A DNA stretch of 54,586 nt from Gammaproteobacteria bacterium (GTDB lineage: Bacteria; Pseudomonadota; Gammaproteobacteria; Pseudomonadales; Pseudohongiellaceae), in the NCBI GenBank assembly GCA_030832825.1, contig JAURIJ010000016.1:1-54586 (forward strand). Direction: 5' to 3'. Below the pieces are notes generated by a model. The model ran no database searches. It worked only from the letters and a program-made list of their open reading frames with translations, and was not told the DNA's origin. The translations under genes and the position numbers were made by a program. Shown piece after piece: positions 1 to 8,094 of this stretch (the stretch's first letter is position 1; every line of letters starts with the position of its first letter).

Positions 1-207
1 GTCATTGCCACTGGTGAAGCATTCGGGCTCGCCGTGCAGCAGGATGACGCGCACGGCCGGGTCGGTGTCGGCACGGCGCAGGGCCTCAGCCAGCGTCTGA
101 TACATGGCGCGGGTGAGGGCGTTCTTCTTCTCGGGCCGGTGAATGTGCAGGACCTGCACGCCAAGTTCGAGGCTGCTGAGAATCTCGGAGCTGTCGCGTT
201 CGTGCAT
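1..207 (-). CDS. Enoyl-CoA hydratase/isomerase family protein (partial, N-terminus only)
   Basis: Only the first 69 codons are inside the window; the gene continues beyond base 1. The reading begins MHERDSSEIL and contains HRPEKKNALT followed by a helix and the strand RVILLHGEPECFTSGND. The pattern RPEKKNAL, then GxxxCFTSGND, is the N-terminal crotonase fold, where the second block helps form the CoA oxyanion hole. Members hydrate or isomerise enoyl-CoA thioesters in fatty-acid and related degradation. The start is the ATG at 205-207, preceded by a clear AGGAGG site. It is transcribed divergently from the fumarase gene. The exact substrate cannot be told from this fragment. Confidence 0.85.
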   Translation of the reverse strand, partial: MHERDSSEILSSLELGVQVLHIHRPEKKNALTRAMYQTLAEALRRADTDPAVRVILLHGEPECFTSGND

Positions 208-356
208 GGGGACCTCCTGGGGAGTGGTTCCCGGGGAGGCCTGCAGGCAGGCTCGCGCCGGGCGGTTCTGCTCGCACTCTATGCTAGAATCCGCCGCAAA
301 TTCCACCACCGGCGGCTGCGCGCCGCGCCATTCGTGCCTTCGAGGACAGCATTCTC

Positions 357-1877
357 ATGACAGTCATTCGCCAGGAAGACCTGATCCAGAGCGTCGCCGA
401 CGCCCTGCAATACATCTCCTACTACCATCCGCTGGACTTCATCCAGGCCGTGAACGAGGCCTACGAGCGCGAGGAATCGCCCGCCGCGAAGGACGCGATG
501 GCCCAGATCCTGATCAACTCGCGCCTGTGCGCCGAGGGCAAGCGCCCCATCTGCCAGGACACGGGCATCGTCACCGTCTTCCTGAAGATCGGCATGCAGG
601 TGCAGTGGCAGGGCGACATGAGCGTGGCCGACATGGTCAACGAAGGCGTGCGTCGCGCCTATCTGCATCCGGACAATGTGCTGCGCGCCTCCATCCTCAA
701 TGACCCGGCAGGGGCTCGCAAGAACACCAAGGACAACACACCGGCCGTGATCCACATGGAAGTCGTGCCCGGGCACGAGCTGGAGGTGATCGTGGCGGCC
801 AAGGGTGGCGGCTCCGAGAACAAGGCCAAGCTGGCCATGCTCAACCCCAGTGACAGCATCGTCGACTGGGTGCTGAAGACCGTTCCCACCATGGGCGCGG
901 GCTGGTGTCCGCCCGGCATGCTGGGCATCGGCATCGGCGGCACGGCCGAGAAGGCGGCGGTGCTGGCCAAGGAGGCGCTGATGGACCCGATCGACATTCA
1001 CGAGCTGCGTCGTCGCGGCCCGCAGAACCGGGTGGAAGAGCTGCGTCTGGAGATCATGGACAAGGTCAACGCGCTGGGCATCGGCGCGCAGGGGCTGGGT
1101 GGCCTCACCACCGTGCTCGACATCAAGATCAAGGATTACCCCACCCACGCGGCCTCGCTGCCCGTGGCGATGATTCCGAACTGCGCCGCCACCCGTCACG
1201 CGCATTTCACCCTGGATGGCAGCGGTCCGGCGCACCTCGAGCCACCGCGTCTGGAAGACTGGCCGCAGATCACCTGGGAGGCCGGCCCGCGCGCCCGCCG
1301 CGTGAATCTGGACACCGTGACTCCGGAAGAGGTGGCCCAGTGGCAGCCGGGGGACACGCTGCTGCTCAGCGGCAAGATGCTGACGGGGCGCGATGCCGCG
1401 CACAAGCGCATGAGCGAGATGTTCGCCCGCGGCGAGGCGCTGCCGGATGGCGTGGATCTGAAAGGGCGGTTCATCTACTACGTGGGCCCGGTGGACCCGG
1501 TGCGTGACGAGGTGATCGGTCCGGCCGGCCCTACCACAGCCACGCGCATGGACAAGTTCACCGAGGAACTGCTGAGCAAGACCGGCCTGCTGGGCATGAT
1601 CGGCAAGGCGGAGCGCGGCCAGGTGGCCATCGATGCCATCAAGAAGCACAAGGCGGTGTATCTGATGGCGGTGGGCGGCGCGGCCTATCTGGTGTCCAAG
1701 GCCATCCGCAAGGCGCGCGTGGTGGCCTTCGCCGATCTGGGCATGGAGGCGATCCACGAGTTCGAGGTGCAGGACATGCCGGTCACCGTGGCGGTGGATG
1801 TCAACGGTACCTCCGTCCACCGCACCGGGCCGGCGCAGTGGCAGGAGATCATCGCGCACAAGCTGACGGTGAAGTAG
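357..1877 (+). CDS. fumA: Class I fumarate hydratase (iron-sulfur, oxygen-sensitive type)
   Basis: Interconverts fumarate and L-malate in the TCA cycle using a [4Fe-4S] cluster. The 506-residue protein is full length for the fused class I enzyme, with N-terminal (TtdA-like) and C-terminal (TtdB-like) parts. Three cysteines sit where the cluster ligands are expected: Cys66 in CQDTG, Cys184 in GWCPPG and Cys276 in NCAATRH; their spacing matches the family. The C-terminal half has GKMLTGRDAAHKR and GPTTATRMDKF, typical of the swivel domain. The start at 357 gives the conserved N-terminus, and a GAGGA stretch lies upstream. The gene stands alone between a divergent hydratase gene and convergent fabY. 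Class I enzymes also act on related acids in some species, but fumarase is by far the likeliest. Confidence 0.96.
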   Translation: MTVIRQEDLIQSVADALQYISYYHPLDFIQAVNEAYEREESPAAKDAMAQILINSRLCAEGKRPICQDTGIVTVFLKIGMQVQWQGDMSVADMVNEGVRRAYLHPDNVLRASILNDPAGARKNTKDNTPAVIHMEVVPGHELEVIVAAKGGGSENKAKLAMLNPSDSIVDWVLKTVPTMGAGWCPPGMLGIGIGGTAEKAAVLAKEALMDPIDIHELRRRGPQNRVEELRLEIMDKVNALGIGAQGLGGLTTVLDIKIKDYPTHAASLPVAMIPNCAATRHAHFTLDGSGPAHLEPPRLEDWPQITWEAGPRARRVNLDTVTPEEVAQWQPGDTLLLSGKMLTGRDAAHKRMSEMFARGEALPDGVDLKGRFIYYVGPVDPVRDEVIGPAGPTTATRMDKFTEELLSKTGLLGMIGKAERGQVAIDAIKKHKAVYLMAVGGAAYLVSKAIRKARVVAFADLGMEAIHEFEVQDMPVTVAVDVNGTSVHRTGPAQWQEIIAHKLTVK

Positions 1878-1880
1878 GGC

Positions 1881-3788
1881 TCAGTCGCAGTAGTCGGCGT
1901 AGGGGTTGGGCAGGTCAAGGTTGACTGCGGTCTGCCTGCCCTCGATGTGCAGCGACTGGCCGCTCAGGCACACGCCCTCGCTGTCCACCACCTGATGATC
2001 GAAGCGGTAGATCGGCGCGATCTGCCCGGCGGTCATGCCTTCGTCATAGGCCGCGATCGCGGCCTGCACCGGTTCGTTGCGCCGTGCATGTTCTGCCATG
2101 GCTGCGCGGCCGTGTTTCCTCTCCAGCATGCGCAGGGCCACGTGCGGCGCCAGCACTGAGGCCGTGGCGTTGTTGCCGCCGAAGCCCTTGGAATTGATCA
2201 GCACCGCATCCATCCCCTGTGCACCCACCTCGCGGTGCTGCAGCACGAAGTCCAGACCGGCCGTGTGCACATCGTCGGCGACGCGCTCCGTGCTCAGAAT
2301 CCCCGGCAGGATGCCGTAACGCCACAGCCCCAGGGCACCGCTCAGCTGATCCCCGGCCGAGCTGGCCAGGGAGTGGCCCAGGTGTGCCTTCAGCGCCGTG
2401 ACGGCCCATTGCTCGATGCCGAAGGAGGCGGCCACCGTGCTCAGGATGTGCGACTCGGTGACGCGGTTCTGTGGCGTGCCGGTGCCGTGGGCCTGCACAT
2501 AGCTGCGCTCGCGCAGGCCGCGTTCGCCAATCAGGTTGCGCGTGGCAGCCGCTGCCTTGGCCACGGTGATGTAGTTGCCGGCCCCGGGGCTGGAAATGGA
2601 CTTCTTGTAGCCATCGGCATTCACGAACACATCGTTCACCGCGCCAAGGATGCTGGCCCCGGTCTGCAGGGCCAGGTCGTCGGCGCACAGCACCACGAAC
2701 TGGGCCGATTCGGCCAGGGTGAAGCCCGCGTTGCGGCCAAAGGGGCGACAGGCGCGGCGATGATCGGGCTGGGCCACATCGTCCAGCTCGCGCAAGGCCT
2801 CGTCGCTGGCCAGTGCGCCCATGGCGTAGTAGCCCTCCATCACCTCTGAGGTGATGGGAGCTTCACTGGCGCCCACGATCACCAGGCGGTGCGAGCCGTC
2901 CTGGATGTCGCGAATGCCCTGGCGCAGGTTGTAGAGGAAAGTGGCACAGGCGGCCACCTGCGTGCCCGTGGTGCCGACATTCCCGAGCACATAGGCGTTG
3001 ATGAAATCGGCAGGCATCTCGGCGAGTCCCAGGGGCAGCTGCTTCGAGGTGACTTTCTTGCCCAGCAGGCGCGACTGCAGCAGCCCGCCATTGCCGTTGA
3101 AGTCCAGTTGCGACATGCAGCTGCCGGCGTAGACGGCGATCTGGTCCGGCGCCACATGGCGGAGCAGGGTGTCCCAGTCGATGCCCAGGGACTGCACGGC
3201 ATCGCTGGCGCCGAAGACAGTCATCTGCAGGCCGCGCGGGTGGTTGCGCGAGGGGTAGAGTGCCTTCGGGTCGAAGCCGCTGGGCAGCTGCCCGGCCGTG
3301 TTGACCTCGCTGCGACGCAGGTTCTCGGTGAGGATGTCGAAGCTGCCCTGCACCTGCACGCGCACCAGGCCGTCCGGCCCGCCGCTCAGCTGCCAGTGCG
3401 CCGGCACGGCGTCGGGCAGATGCTGGGTGCGCAGCAGGAAGCTGATGGGCGCATCGGCGGTGGATTGCAGGGTGGCGCGCTTGTGATAGGGCACGGCCTG
3501 CGGGTCGAACAGATTGCTTTCCAGGCGCCGGATCAAGGTGCCTGCGCGCAGCGCCGGGTCGAGCGCGTGCAGATACGGCCCGAGTTCCACGGGCGTGCCC
3601 TGGGCATCGCACCACTGACCGCTGTTCTGCTTTAGCAGGCCCATCAGGGAGGCCAGGCTGGCTCGCGTCTGCATGGCATCGTGTTCGTTCAGGGCATCGA
3701 GCACGAGGCGCCGATAGGCGTGGTGCAAGGAGCTGCGGCCGGCAGGATTGATGCCGCCCATGCCGATGATGACGGGAAGGTGTGCCAT
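1881..3788 (-). CDS. fabY: FabY-type beta-ketoacyl-ACP synthase
   Basis: A 635-residue ketoacyl synthase much longer than FabB or FabF. The start MAHLPVIIGMGGINPAGRSS and overall length match FabY, described in Pseudomonas aeruginosa, which condenses acetyl-CoA with malonyl-ACP to begin fatty-acid synthesis. Catalytic residues are visible: Cys281 in QVAACATF, His434 in QAHGTGTP, and Lys467/His472 in KAHLGHS. About 200 extra residues precede the thiolase core, as in FabY. The ATG at 3786-3788 follows a GGGGA site; the frame stays open further upstream but that stretch has no family resemblance. It is convergent with fumA (3 bases apart) and divergent from the VanY-like gene. No fabH is seen in the window, so whether FabY is the main initiator here is unknown. 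Confidence 0.93.
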   Translation of the reverse strand: MAHLPVIIGMGGINPAGRSSLHHAYRRLVLDALNEHDAMQTRASLASLMGLLKQNSGQWCDAQGTPVELGPYLHALDPALRAGTLIRRLESNLFDPQAVPYHKRATLQSTADAPISFLLRTQHLPDAVPAHWQLSGGPDGLVRVQVQGSFDILTENLRRSEVNTAGQLPSGFDPKALYPSRNHPRGLQMTVFGASDAVQSLGIDWDTLLRHVAPDQIAVYAGSCMSQLDFNGNGGLLQSRLLGKKVTSKQLPLGLAEMPADFINAYVLGNVGTTGTQVAACATFLYNLRQGIRDIQDGSHRLVIVGASEAPITSEVMEGYYAMGALASDEALRELDDVAQPDHRRACRPFGRNAGFTLAESAQFVVLCADDLALQTGASILGAVNDVFVNADGYKKSISSPGAGNYITVAKAAAATRNLIGERGLRERSYVQAHGTGTPQNRVTESHILSTVAASFGIEQWAVTALKAHLGHSLASSAGDQLSGALGLWRYGILPGILSTERVADDVHTAGLDFVLQHREVGAQGMDAVLINSKGFGGNNATASVLAPHVALRMLERKHGRAAMAEHARRNEPVQAAIAAYDEGMTAGQIAPIYRFDHQVVDSEGVCLSGQSLHIEGRQTAVNLDLPNPYADYCD

Positions 3789-3927
3789 GTGGAGTCCCCT
3801 GTAGCGCGAAGGCGTAGCTACTATAGTGAGACGCCCATGCCCGGAACTATGGCAAAAGAGACAGTTTGCTGTCCATTCTGGCCACAAGGTGCTCATCCGG
3901 ACGACCGCCTCATCGCCGCCTCGCGCA

Positions 3928-3955
3928 TTGCACGCGCGCGCGCTGGCGCTATAGC
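3928..3955 (+). promoter_or_regulatory. Probable sigma-70 promoter giving a nearly leaderless mRNA for the VanY-like gene
   Basis: TTGCAC (3928-3933), a 16-base spacer, then TATAGC (3950-3955). The ATG of the downstream gene is at 3964, only 8 bases after the -10 box, so transcription should begin within about one or two bases of the start codon. No Shine-Dalgarno sequence is present, which agrees with leaderless translation. The spacer is an alternating CG tract. This is inferred from motif match only. Confidence 0.5.
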
Positions 3956-3963
3956 ATAGCCCC

Positions 3964-4494
3964 ATGACCACTGCCGACTATCAACAACGCCTCCGCCATC
4001 TGCACCAGACGCTGGGCATCCCCTCTGACTACGCCAGGACCACTCGTCTGCGCCTGTACGAGGAAGCCGTGACTCTGGTCGACACCGAGCCCGACGTGCA
4101 CGGGCGCGTGCTGCGCCTGACGCCCGAAGCCCTGGACGCGTGGCAGGCCATGAAGCAGACGGCGGCGGCAGACGACGTCGTGCTGCATCTGGTGTCTGCC
4201 TTTCGCAGCGTCGATTACCAGGCACAGCTGATCCGCCGCAAGCTCGTGTCCGGCCGCAGCTTGGAGCAGATCCTGCTGGTCAACGCGGCGCCGGGCTACA
4301 GCGAGCACCACACCGGCCGCGCCATCGACATCGGCACGCCCGGCTGCCCCGACCTCGAGGAAGCTTTCGAGGACACGCCCGCCTTCGCCTGGCTCATGTC
4401 TCGCGGGGCCGCCTTCGGCTTCACGCTGAGCTATCCGCGAGGCAACCACACGGGCATCTGCTACGAGCCTTGGCACTGGTGCTGTTCGACTTGA
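3964..4494 (+). CDS. VanY/M15B-family D-Ala-D-Ala carboxypeptidase-like protein
   Basis: A zinc peptidase of the M15 family, 176 residues. The signature SxHxxGxAxD is present as S113-H115-G118-A120-D122 (SEHHTGRAID), and the C-terminal EPWHW supplies Glu168 and His171. His115, Asp122 and His171 would bind zinc, and Glu168 acts as general base. SAFRS at 78-82 is also conserved. Family members trim the terminal D-alanine from peptidoglycan peptides or act as L,D/D,D-peptidases. No signal peptide is visible, so a cytoplasmic substrate (recycled muropeptide) or a misplaced start should be considered. It is followed 54 bases later by a lytic transglycosylase gene on the same strand, which fits a cell-wall role. 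Confidence 0.88.
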   Translation: MTTADYQQRLRHLHQTLGIPSDYARTTRLRLYEEAVTLVDTEPDVHGRVLRLTPEALDAWQAMKQTAAADDVVLHLVSAFRSVDYQAQLIRRKLVSGRSLEQILLVNAAPGYSEHHTGRAIDIGTPGCPDLEEAFEDTPAFAWLMSRGAAFGFTLSYPRGNHTGICYEPWHWCCST

Positions 4495-4548
4495 ACAAGT
4501 TTGAAGCAATAGGGTAGGCTGCAGGTGAAAGTTGAAGAAGGAGAGGGA

Positions 4549-5583
4549 ATGCAAACCGCTCGACTCGCCGCAGTGAAGTGTCTGCTGGCATTGCTGATTC
4601 TCGTCAGCTCCCTGAGTGCTCTGGCGCAGGAGCCGCAGATGCAGTTCGAGGACTGGCTGGCCATCGTCATTGCCGAGGCGCGCGAGCAGGGCATTCGTGA
4701 AGACATCATCCAGCAGGCGCTGGTGCCCGTCACCCCCATCCCCCAGGTCATCAACAATGACCGCAGCCAGGCCGAATTCACCGAGACCTTCGAGCAATAC
4801 CTCGAGAAGCGCGTCACCCAGTGGCGCATCGACACCGGGCGTGCCCGCCTGGCCCAGCACCGCGAACTGCTCGCGCAGGTCGGCGCGCATTACGGCGTGG
4901 AGCCGCGCTTCATCGTTGCGTTCTGGGGCATCGAGACCAACTACGGCAATTTCACCGGCGGCACTGATGTCATCCGCGCGCTGGTGACGCTGGCCTACGA
5001 CCCGCGCCGCGCCGACTATTTCCGCCGCGAACTGTTCAGTGCGCTGCAGATTCTCAACGAAGGCCACATCACGCATGCCGACATGAAGGGCTCCTGGGCC
5101 GGCGCCATGGGGCAGAGCCAGTTCATGCCGTCCAGCTTCGTGCAGTACGCCCAGGACTTCGATGGCGATGGTCGCCGCGACATCTGGACCACGCCGGCCG
5201 ATGTGTTCGCCTCCATCGCCCAGTACCTGAAGGCCGCCGACTGGCGCGACGACCAGACCTGGGGCCGCGAGGTGCAGTTGCCCGCCGACTATACGGCACG
5301 CGCCAGTGAGTGGCAGCAGCCACCTGCCCAGCACTCCTGCAGCGTGGTGCGGCATCACACGCAGTTGCTGCCGCTGGCGCAGTGGCAGGAGATCGGCGTG
5401 CGCCGCATCGACGGCAGTGACCTGCCGGCCAATGACTTCGTGGCGTCCATCATCCAGCCCGATGGTCCGGAGGGGCGCGCCTTCCTGACCTACCAGAATT
5501 TCCGCGCCATCCTGCGCTACAACTGTGCGAACAATTATGCGCTGTCCATCGGCCACCTGGCCGATCGATTGGCCGGGTATTGA
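4549..5583 (+). CDS. mltB: Lytic murein transglycosylase, MltB/SLT_2 family
   Basis: Cleaves the glycan strands of peptidoglycan to form 1,6-anhydro ends. The 344-residue protein starts with a signal peptide (MQTARLAAVK then a hydrophobic run ending ALAQ) without a lipobox, so it is probably periplasmic and soluble. The catalytic glutamate is Glu129 in FWGIETNYG; the family motif AMGQSQFMPSSF spans 176-187 and is followed by DFDGDGRRDIW, an EF-hand-like loop seen in MltB. The chosen ATG follows AAGGAG; an upstream in-frame ATG at 4525 lacks a site and would spoil the signal peptide. In Pseudomonas-like genomes a related gene sits between rodA and rlpA; here that slot is empty and this copy lies elsewhere. 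Confidence 0.92.
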   Translation: MQTARLAAVKCLLALLILVSSLSALAQEPQMQFEDWLAIVIAEAREQGIREDIIQQALVPVTPIPQVINNDRSQAEFTETFEQYLEKRVTQWRIDTGRARLAQHRELLAQVGAHYGVEPRFIVAFWGIETNYGNFTGGTDVIRALVTLAYDPRRADYFRRELFSALQILNEGHITHADMKGSWAGAMGQSQFMPSSFVQYAQDFDGDGRRDIWTTPADVFASIAQYLKAADWRDDQTWGREVQLPADYTARASEWQQPPAQHSCSVVRHHTQLLPLAQWQEIGVRRIDGSDLPANDFVASIIQPDGPEGRAFLTYQNFRAILRYNCANNYALSIGHLADRLAGY

Positions 5584-5715
5584 ATTGCGGGCGACACACA
5601 CCACATTCATCAACAGGCGTCGCAGAGTTTGCGACAGATCAACGACGAGGAGGGCACGACAGAAGCAGCATTGAGTCAACAAGCAACGTGTAACGACAAC
5701 AAGGAGACTTTCGCC

Positions 5716-6108
5716 ATGACCAACGAATTCCAGATTGTTTTTCACAATATCGACCAGTCACCCGCATTGACCGAGAACGTCAACAAGCGCATCCAGAAGT
5801 TGCAACGATTCAGCAACGACATCATCGGCGGACGCGTGGTTCTCGATTGTCCTCACAACAATCACCACAAGGGCAAGGTCTTCAGCGTTGCCATCGAGAT
5901 TCACACCGCGTCGCGCGAAGTGATCGTCAAGCAGGGTCAGCATGACAAGCCAGAGCACGAGGATATCTACGTGGCCGTGCGCGATGCCTTCAATGCCGCC
6001 GAACGTCAGCTCAAGGCCATCGACAAGAAACATCGCAAGGCCACCCTGGAAGTGGAGAACTTCGAGGTGGTGCCCGATGTCCCCACTACGCAGAGCGTTG
6101 CCGCCTGA
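5716..6108 (+). CDS. hpf: Ribosome hibernation promoting factor, HPF/RaiA family (short form)
   Basis: Binds the 30S decoding region in starved or stationary cells and silences or dimerises ribosomes. The 130-residue protein has the HPF fold pattern: FQIVFHNIDQSPALTENVNKR, HHKGKVFSVAIEI, then EDIYVAVRDAFNAAERQLKA and a basic KKHRK stretch. The C-terminal tail is short, so it is not the long HPF with a dimerisation domain. AAGGAG lies 10 bases before the ATG; the frame extends upstream but without a site. The 5' region of about 130 bases may carry its own promoter, though I see no clear boxes. It precedes a DUF1244 gene by 24 bases. Confidence 0.88.
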   Translation: MTNEFQIVFHNIDQSPALTENVNKRIQKLQRFSNDIIGGRVVLDCPHNNHHKGKVFSVAIEIHTASREVIVKQGQHDKPEHEDIYVAVRDAFNAAERQLKAIDKKHRKATLEVENFEVVPDVPTTQSVAA

Positions 6109-6132
6109 GCAGCGCAGAACAGGAACGCAGGT

Positions 6133-6399
6133 ATGTCACTGACAGAACAACAGCGCATGGAACTTGAAGCCGCGGCCTTCCGCCGCCTGCTCAAGCACCT
6201 GGATGACAACAAGCAGGTCCAGAACATCGACCTGATGAACCTCGCCGGGTTCTGTCGCAACTGCCTGGCCAAATGGTATGCCGCTGCCGCCCAGGACAAG
6301 GGGCTGGCAGTGGACTACGAAGCGGCCAGGGAAATCGTCTACGGCATGCCTTACGCGCAGTGGAAGGAAAAGTTCCAGCTGCCCGTCACTCCGCAATAG
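6133..6399 (+). CDS. DUF1244 family protein
   Basis: An 88-residue protein with the conserved core NIDLMNLAGFCRNCLAKWY, the hallmark of DUF1244, followed by YGMPYAQWKEKF. The two cysteines (CRNC) could hold a metal or redox pair, but no function has been established for the family to my knowledge. It lies 24 bases after hpf on the same strand and may share its transcript. The length is usual for the family. Confidence 0.9.
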   Translation: MSLTEQQRMELEAAAFRRLLKHLDDNKQVQNIDLMNLAGFCRNCLAKWYAAAAQDKGLAVDYEAAREIVYGMPYAQWKEKFQLPVTPQ

Positions 6400-6412
6400 T
6401 TCACAAGGGAGA

Positions 6413-6426
6413 GACCCTGCAGGGTC
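6413..6426. repeat. Perfect 14-bp palindrome between convergent genes
   Basis: GACCCTGCAGGGTC lies 13 bases after the DUF1244 stop and 66 bases before the stop of the convergent regulator gene. It has no loop and no following T-run, so it is a poor rho-independent terminator. It could be a protein-binding site or chance in G+C-rich DNA. Confidence 0.4.
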
Positions 6427-6492
6427 GTGCTCAGTGCCTCTGGCGCTGGTCACGGCTCTGCAGCGTCTACACACCCGCCGAGCCTTCCCGCC

Positions 6493-7491
6493 TCAGAGCG
6501 TGTCCGTTTCCACGTTGAACAGTTTCGTGCGCACCAGATGCCGGTATTCATTCGGCGTGATGGCGTTGACGCGCTTGAACAGCGCGGAGAAATGACTGGT
6601 GTCCTGATAGCCCACCGCAAACGCGATTTCCGCGATGCTCAGGTTGCTCTGCTTGAGCAGCGCCTTGGCTTGCTGCAGGCGCACTTCCTGCAGGTACTGC
6701 AGCGGTGTCTGTCCCGCGGCCAGACGAAAGCGCCGATTGAACGAGCGCACGCTGATATCGAACTTCGCCGCCAGACTTTTCAGTGTCACCTCCTTCTGGA
6801 AATGCTTCTTCAGCCACTCCTGGATCTTGATGATCTGCTCGTCATGGTGGGTGTCCTTCTCCTCGCTCGCCAGCAGCATGGATTCGTAGGAGCGCTTGAG
6901 TTCGTGCGTGAAATGGTGCGACACCTCGTCTGCCACCGCCGGCGTGAACAGCCGTTCCACAAAATGCAGCATGACATCGCGCACCGCGTTCACGCTGCCG
7001 GTGCAGTAGAGCCGGTCGGCATGGGTGATGAAGCGCTTGCGCTGCAGGGTCACGTGCGGGTAGCGCTTGCGGAAATCATCGAAGTAGTACCAGTGCGTCG
7101 TGGCGTTGCGCCCGTCCAGCAGGCCCGCTTCCGCGAGGAAGTAGCTGCCCGTGCCGACACTGCAGATGGTGGCGCCCTGGTCATACTGCGTGCGCAGCCA
7201 GGCGGTGATGCCCGGATTGGCCTGCACCACGGCATTGGGGTTGCCCCAGAGCGCGGGGATGAAGATCAGGTCGGTGCGAGGGATCTCGGCCAGACTCAGC
7301 TCGGGCTGCACGCGAATGCCGCCGACCATGGGCAGCGGCTGCCCGTCGGCGCTGGCCACCACGAAACGGTGCAGGTCCGCGCGGCGTCGCCGGATGCGCT
7401 GGATGACCTCGGCGGCCTGAATCATCTCCAGGGGAATGGTGATGCTGGAGGCCAGCGCGCTCTCGATCGCCAGCAGGGTGACGTGCTTCAT
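6493..7491 (-). CDS. GlxA-family transcriptional regulator (DJ-1/PfpI-like domain plus AraC HTH)
   Basis: A 332-residue regulator. Residues 1-180 form a DJ-1/PfpI-type amidotransferase-like domain with the sequences LIFIPALWGNP and CSVGTGSYFLAEAGLLDGR; the nucleophile-elbow cysteine is in the latter. Residues about 230-332 are two helix-turn-helix motifs of the AraC type (TLKSLAAKFDISVRSFNRRF and IAEIAFAVGYQDTSHFSALF). GlxA-family proteins usually activate catabolic or stress genes. It overlaps greB by four bases (ATGA), so it should be translated from the greB message. Effector and targets cannot be deduced. Confidence 0.9.
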   Translation of the reverse strand: MKHVTLLAIESALASSITIPLEMIQAAEVIQRIRRRRADLHRFVVASADGQPLPMVGGIRVQPELSLAEIPRTDLIFIPALWGNPNAVVQANPGITAWLRTQYDQGATICSVGTGSYFLAEAGLLDGRNATTHWYYFDDFRKRYPHVTLQRKRFITHADRLYCTGSVNAVRDVMLHFVERLFTPAVADEVSHHFTHELKRSYESMLLASEEKDTHHDEQIIKIQEWLKKHFQKEVTLKSLAAKFDISVRSFNRRFRLAAGQTPLQYLQEVRLQQAKALLKQSNLSIAEIAFAVGYQDTSHFSALFKRVNAITPNEYRHLVRTKLFNVETDTL

Positions 7492-7991
7492 CGCGCACCC
7501 TGATAGGACACGCGCAGCACATACCACTCGCGCGGCCCGCCCGGGGTTTCGATGCTCACCTCGCTGTCCTGCGCCTTGCCCAGAAGGGCGCGGCCCAGGG
7601 GGGCATCCACGCTGATGTAGCCGGGCTTCTCGGCGATCTCGTCCTGTCCCACCAGACGGAATTCGTGCTCCAGGCCCTCTTCGTCCTCCAGGGTCACCCA
7701 GGCACCGAAATAGATGCGCGAAGGGTCGCTCGGCGGCTTGTCCACCACGGTGAGCAGCTCCAGGCGCTTGCGCAGATGGCGCACACGGCGGTCTATCTCG
7801 CGCAGCCGCTTCTTGCCATAGATGTATTCGGCATTCTCGGAGCGGTCGCCCAGCGCGGCGGCATCGGCCACCTGCTGCGTCACGATCGGGCGCTCGACGC
7901 GCCACAGGTGATTGAGTTCGTCGCGCAGGCGTTGCTCGCCTTCGACGGTGATGTAGTTGGAGATGCGGGGGCGGGGCTTGTCGTCTGCCAT
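7488..7991 (-). CDS. greB: Transcription elongation factor GreB
   Basis: Rescues backtracked RNA polymerase by stimulating transcript cleavage through the secondary channel. The 167 residues comprise an N-terminal coiled coil (about 1-80, with ALGDRSENAEYIYGKKRLRE) carrying the acidic loop residues that position catalytic magnesium, and a C-terminal FKBP-like domain (PGYISVDAPLGRALLGK). The IYGKKRLREIDRR pattern favours GreB over GreA. It overlaps the downstream regulator gene by four bases and follows dinB after about 100 bases on the same strand. Confidence 0.95.
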   Translation of the reverse strand: MADDKPRPRISNYITVEGEQRLRDELNHLWRVERPIVTQQVADAAALGDRSENAEYIYGKKRLREIDRRVRHLRKRLELLTVVDKPPSDPSRIYFGAWVTLEDEEGLEHEFRLVGQDEIAEKPGYISVDAPLGRALLGKAQDSEVSIETPGGPREWYVLRVSYQGAR

Positions 7992-8094
7992 CGTTCACTG
8001 CGGCAGGGCCGCTTCCTGAGGTCAAGGCGCTGGCGGCCGTGCATCGGCCGCCGCGATCAGGCTGGCACGATAGCCGAATTCCGCGGGCTTGGCA

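Noticed and set aside
279-1859. Long open frame antisense to fumarase
   Set aside because: Its translation is rich in His, Arg and Gly with no family resemblance, and it mirrors a certain gene; typical of G+C-rich antisense frames.
4478-4506. Palindrome ACTTGAACAAGT near the end of the VanY-like gene as a terminator
   Set aside because: Stem is only five bases and has no T-run; too weak to call.
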